A stretch of 6,266 bases of DNA from Phycisphaerales bacterium (GTDB lineage: Bacteria > Planctomycetota > Phycisphaerae > Tepidisphaerales > Tepidisphaeraceae). Made by a program: the position numbers and the translations under genes. Positions within the stretch are counted from its first letter, which is position 1; every line of letters starts with the position of its first letter. Location of the stretch: contig JAQGHK010000596.1 of assembly GCA_028288875.1 (NCBI GenBank), forward strand, positions 1 to 6,266, in the 5' to 3' direction. The notes beneath the pieces were generated by a model, which worked only from the letters and a program-made list of their open reading frames with translations, was not told the origin of the DNA and ran no database searches. Of this stretch, positions 4,657-6,266 are shown one piece after another.

Positions 4657-6266
4657 CTACGGCGTTCGCACGATCAACTGAACCGGACCGAGCAGTCCTG
4701 ATGGCTGTAGCGGCGAATCCGCCTTGTATGGATTAGCGGTGGTCTTGGTCAACCGCTGCGTCTCCGGCAGGCCAGCATCCGTGATGAGGCGATTGATCCA
4801 GAGATTCGCCACCGTTACTTCCAGTTCGTTCCCGGTCGCCCGCAGCAGATCCGGCGGCACGGCCAGTTCCCACGGCGGGCACCAGACGATGCCGAGGTCC
4901 TGACCATTCAGATTCACACTCGCCATCGCATGAATGTTGCCGAGGGACAGAATCGATTTGCCGTCCTTTGGAGGTGTCGCCGCCGCGCTGGCATCGAAGG
5001 TCGTGCGATAGACGGCCTTGCCGGAATAGCCGCGAATGCCGGGCTCGGGGCGCTTGGACCAGTCGTCGAGCGCGGTGAACGTGACCTCGGCCGGGCCGCC
5101 CCACTTGGGGTCGAACGCCACACGCCACGGGCCGGCGAGAGTCGCCGCCGCGTCGTTCGATTGATTTCTACCGGCGAGATTCGTCGCCTGCGGGGCATCA
5201 CGGAAGACAACAAAGCCGCTGCCGGTGGGCGCGAACTTCAACGGCACCGTCGTACGGCCATCCACAACCGTGAACTCCGGCAGCGCATGCCGCTCGCCGG
5301 TGACGGCATCCCACCATTCCGGCTGGCGACCCCCGACGCGGAAGGTGCAGTTGGCCGAGAGCGCAATGTCGGAGGGATTAGCGACGAAATAAAGATCCGT
5401 CGCGCCGTCGACGCGATGGATGTAACGGAGGTCGGCATCGGCTTCGAAGTCCGGCGCGACCCCGGCGCTCTGCAGCACGCGGGCCGTGGTGTCATAGTCG
5501 ACATACAGGTCCGGCCAGACCGCCGGGTTCGCCGTCGGCTTGTCGTCAGCGATCACGACCGGGGCGTCGATTACCCGACCGAGACCGACCTGCTTGCTCG
5601 GCTCCTTGCCCCACATCGTGGCGGCGATCGCCTCGATTTCTGCATCGCATGCGGGATAGCCCGCCAAGCTCGGCGATTTGCGCGAGCGTGTGCCGACGAC
5701 CGTCGCGCCGGCTTCGGTGAGAGCGTGAACTTTCCGCAGCAGCGCCGGCGTCATCGTGTCGAAGCGCGGCAGCACCAGCAGCGCGTAGCTCGCGCCGCCA
5801 TCGAGCACGACGCGGCCGTCCTTCACGCGGGCGTGCGCGATCAGCAGATCAGGATCGACGCCGTCGAACGCATAGCCGCGATGATCGGCCGGGTCGCCCT
5901 TCATCGCCGAGGCGGGCGGGCGGAAGACGTGCGGCGCGCCCTCCGGCGACAGGTACAGCACGTCCGCCACCGACCGGCCCTGCCGCAGCATCGCCGAGCA
6001 GCGGGTGAGATAGGTGTGGTACGCGGGCACCATGTCCCACCACGTCTGGGTGCGTTCCCACGACACGCCGTACGGGCCCATCCGCTGGCCGGGGAATTGA
6101 TCGAGCGCGGGTTGATGCTGGTAGCGATGAATCACGAACCAGTTGATGCCGGCGGCCAGCGCCCAATCCGTCTGCGCCTTCATCCGGGCCGGGTATTGCT
6201 GCCAGCGTTCGTTCTCGTCAGCTGTGAACGATTCGGCTCCGACGATCGGCTGGCCCTTCGTGTGCG
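4657..6266 (-). CDS. GH106-type glycoside hydrolase (alpha-L-rhamnosidase-like), C-terminal part
   Basis: About 535 C-terminal residues are visible; the frame runs off the right edge, so the methionine at 6181-6183 is internal. The first segment, GQPIVGAESFTADENERWQQYPARMK, followed by GINWFVIHRYQHQP, GPYGVSWERTQTWWDM and VADVLYLSPEGAPHVFRPP, is characteristic of the large GH106 family of bacterial alpha-L-rhamnosidases; the Glu in GAESF may be an active-site acid. Next comes a Rossmann-like region, YALLVLPRFDTMTPALLRKVHALTEAGATVVG (6183-based residues 133-164), then a beta region with WDAVTGE. The end is a GH2-like carbohydrate-binding jelly roll (about 351-505) with LGNIHAMASVNLNGQDLGIVWCPPWEL, NELEVTVANLWINRLI and SPLQPSGLLGPVQL. 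Such enzymes remove terminal rhamnose from plant or microbial glycans, usually after export; the signal peptide is outside the window. Some family members may act on other sugars, so specificity is uncertain. Confidence 0.88.
   Translation of the reverse strand, partial: HTKGQPIVGAESFTADENERWQQYPARMKAQTDWALAAGINWFVIHRYQHQPALDQFPGQRMGPYGVSWERTQTWWDMVPAYHTYLTRCSAMLRQGRSVADVLYLSPEGAPHVFRPPASAMKGDPADHRGYAFDGVDPDLLIAHARVKDGRVVLDGGASYALLVLPRFDTMTPALLRKVHALTEAGATVVGTRSRKSPSLAGYPACDAEIEAIAATMWGKEPSKQVGLGRVIDAPVVIADDKPTANPAVWPDLYVDYDTTARVLQSAGVAPDFEADADLRYIHRVDGATDLYFVANPSDIALSANCTFRVGGRQPEWWDAVTGERHALPEFTVVDGRTTVPLKFAPTGSGFVVFRDAPQATNLAGRNQSNDAAATLAGPWRVAFDPKWGGPAEVTFTALDDWSKRPEPGIRGYSGKAVYRTTFDASAAATPPKDGKSILSLGNIHAMASVNLNGQDLGIVWCPPWELAVPPDLLRATGNELEVTVANLWINRLITDAGLPETQRLTKTTANPYKADSPLQPSGLLGPVQLIVRTP

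Overview
This 6.3 kb window is GC-rich and chromosomal in character. It most resembles a planctomycete (Phycisphaerae or a relative), judged by recalled protein families only. The pointers are a fused LacI-type sensor/AraC-type activator of the XylR-like class, a lipoprotein ending in a HEAT-like module with an 'IGTPEA' signature common in planctomycete proteins, and a GH106-like glycoside hydrolase. I see no phage, transposase, CRISPR, tRNA or rRNA gene.

Layout: (1) 3-569 (+), the C-terminal end of a secreted subtilisin-like protease with an Ala-Ser-x repeat tail, followed by a strong hairpin terminator. (2) 570-970, non-coding but structured: a promoter-like sequence, three hairpins, and a GC stem followed by five Ts. 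This may be a small RNA gene. (3) 971-1186 (+), a small two-helix membrane protein with an acidic Ser/Asp tail, ending in front of a perfect 11-bp hairpin shared with the convergent gene. (4) 1284-2219 (-), UDP-glucuronate decarboxylase (UDP-xylose synthase). (5) 2290-3420 (+), a XylR-like regulator divergent from it across only 70 bp. (6) 3495-4643 (+), a lipoprotein with its own promoter and an excellent ribosome binding site. (7) 4657-6266 (-), the C-terminal half of a GH106-type (alpha-L-rhamnosidase-like) hydrolase, convergent with the lipoprotein and separated by 13 bp.

The shared theme is carbohydrate metabolism: making UDP-xylose for surface polysaccharide, sensing a sugar, and degrading a rhamnose-containing or similar glycan. 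Strand changes between neighbours mean these genes are not one operon, so functional coupling is inference. Nothing here amounts to a clearly new multi-gene system. The parts least explained by known families are the structured 646-821 interval, the small membrane protein, and the compact regulator/UXS divergent region.
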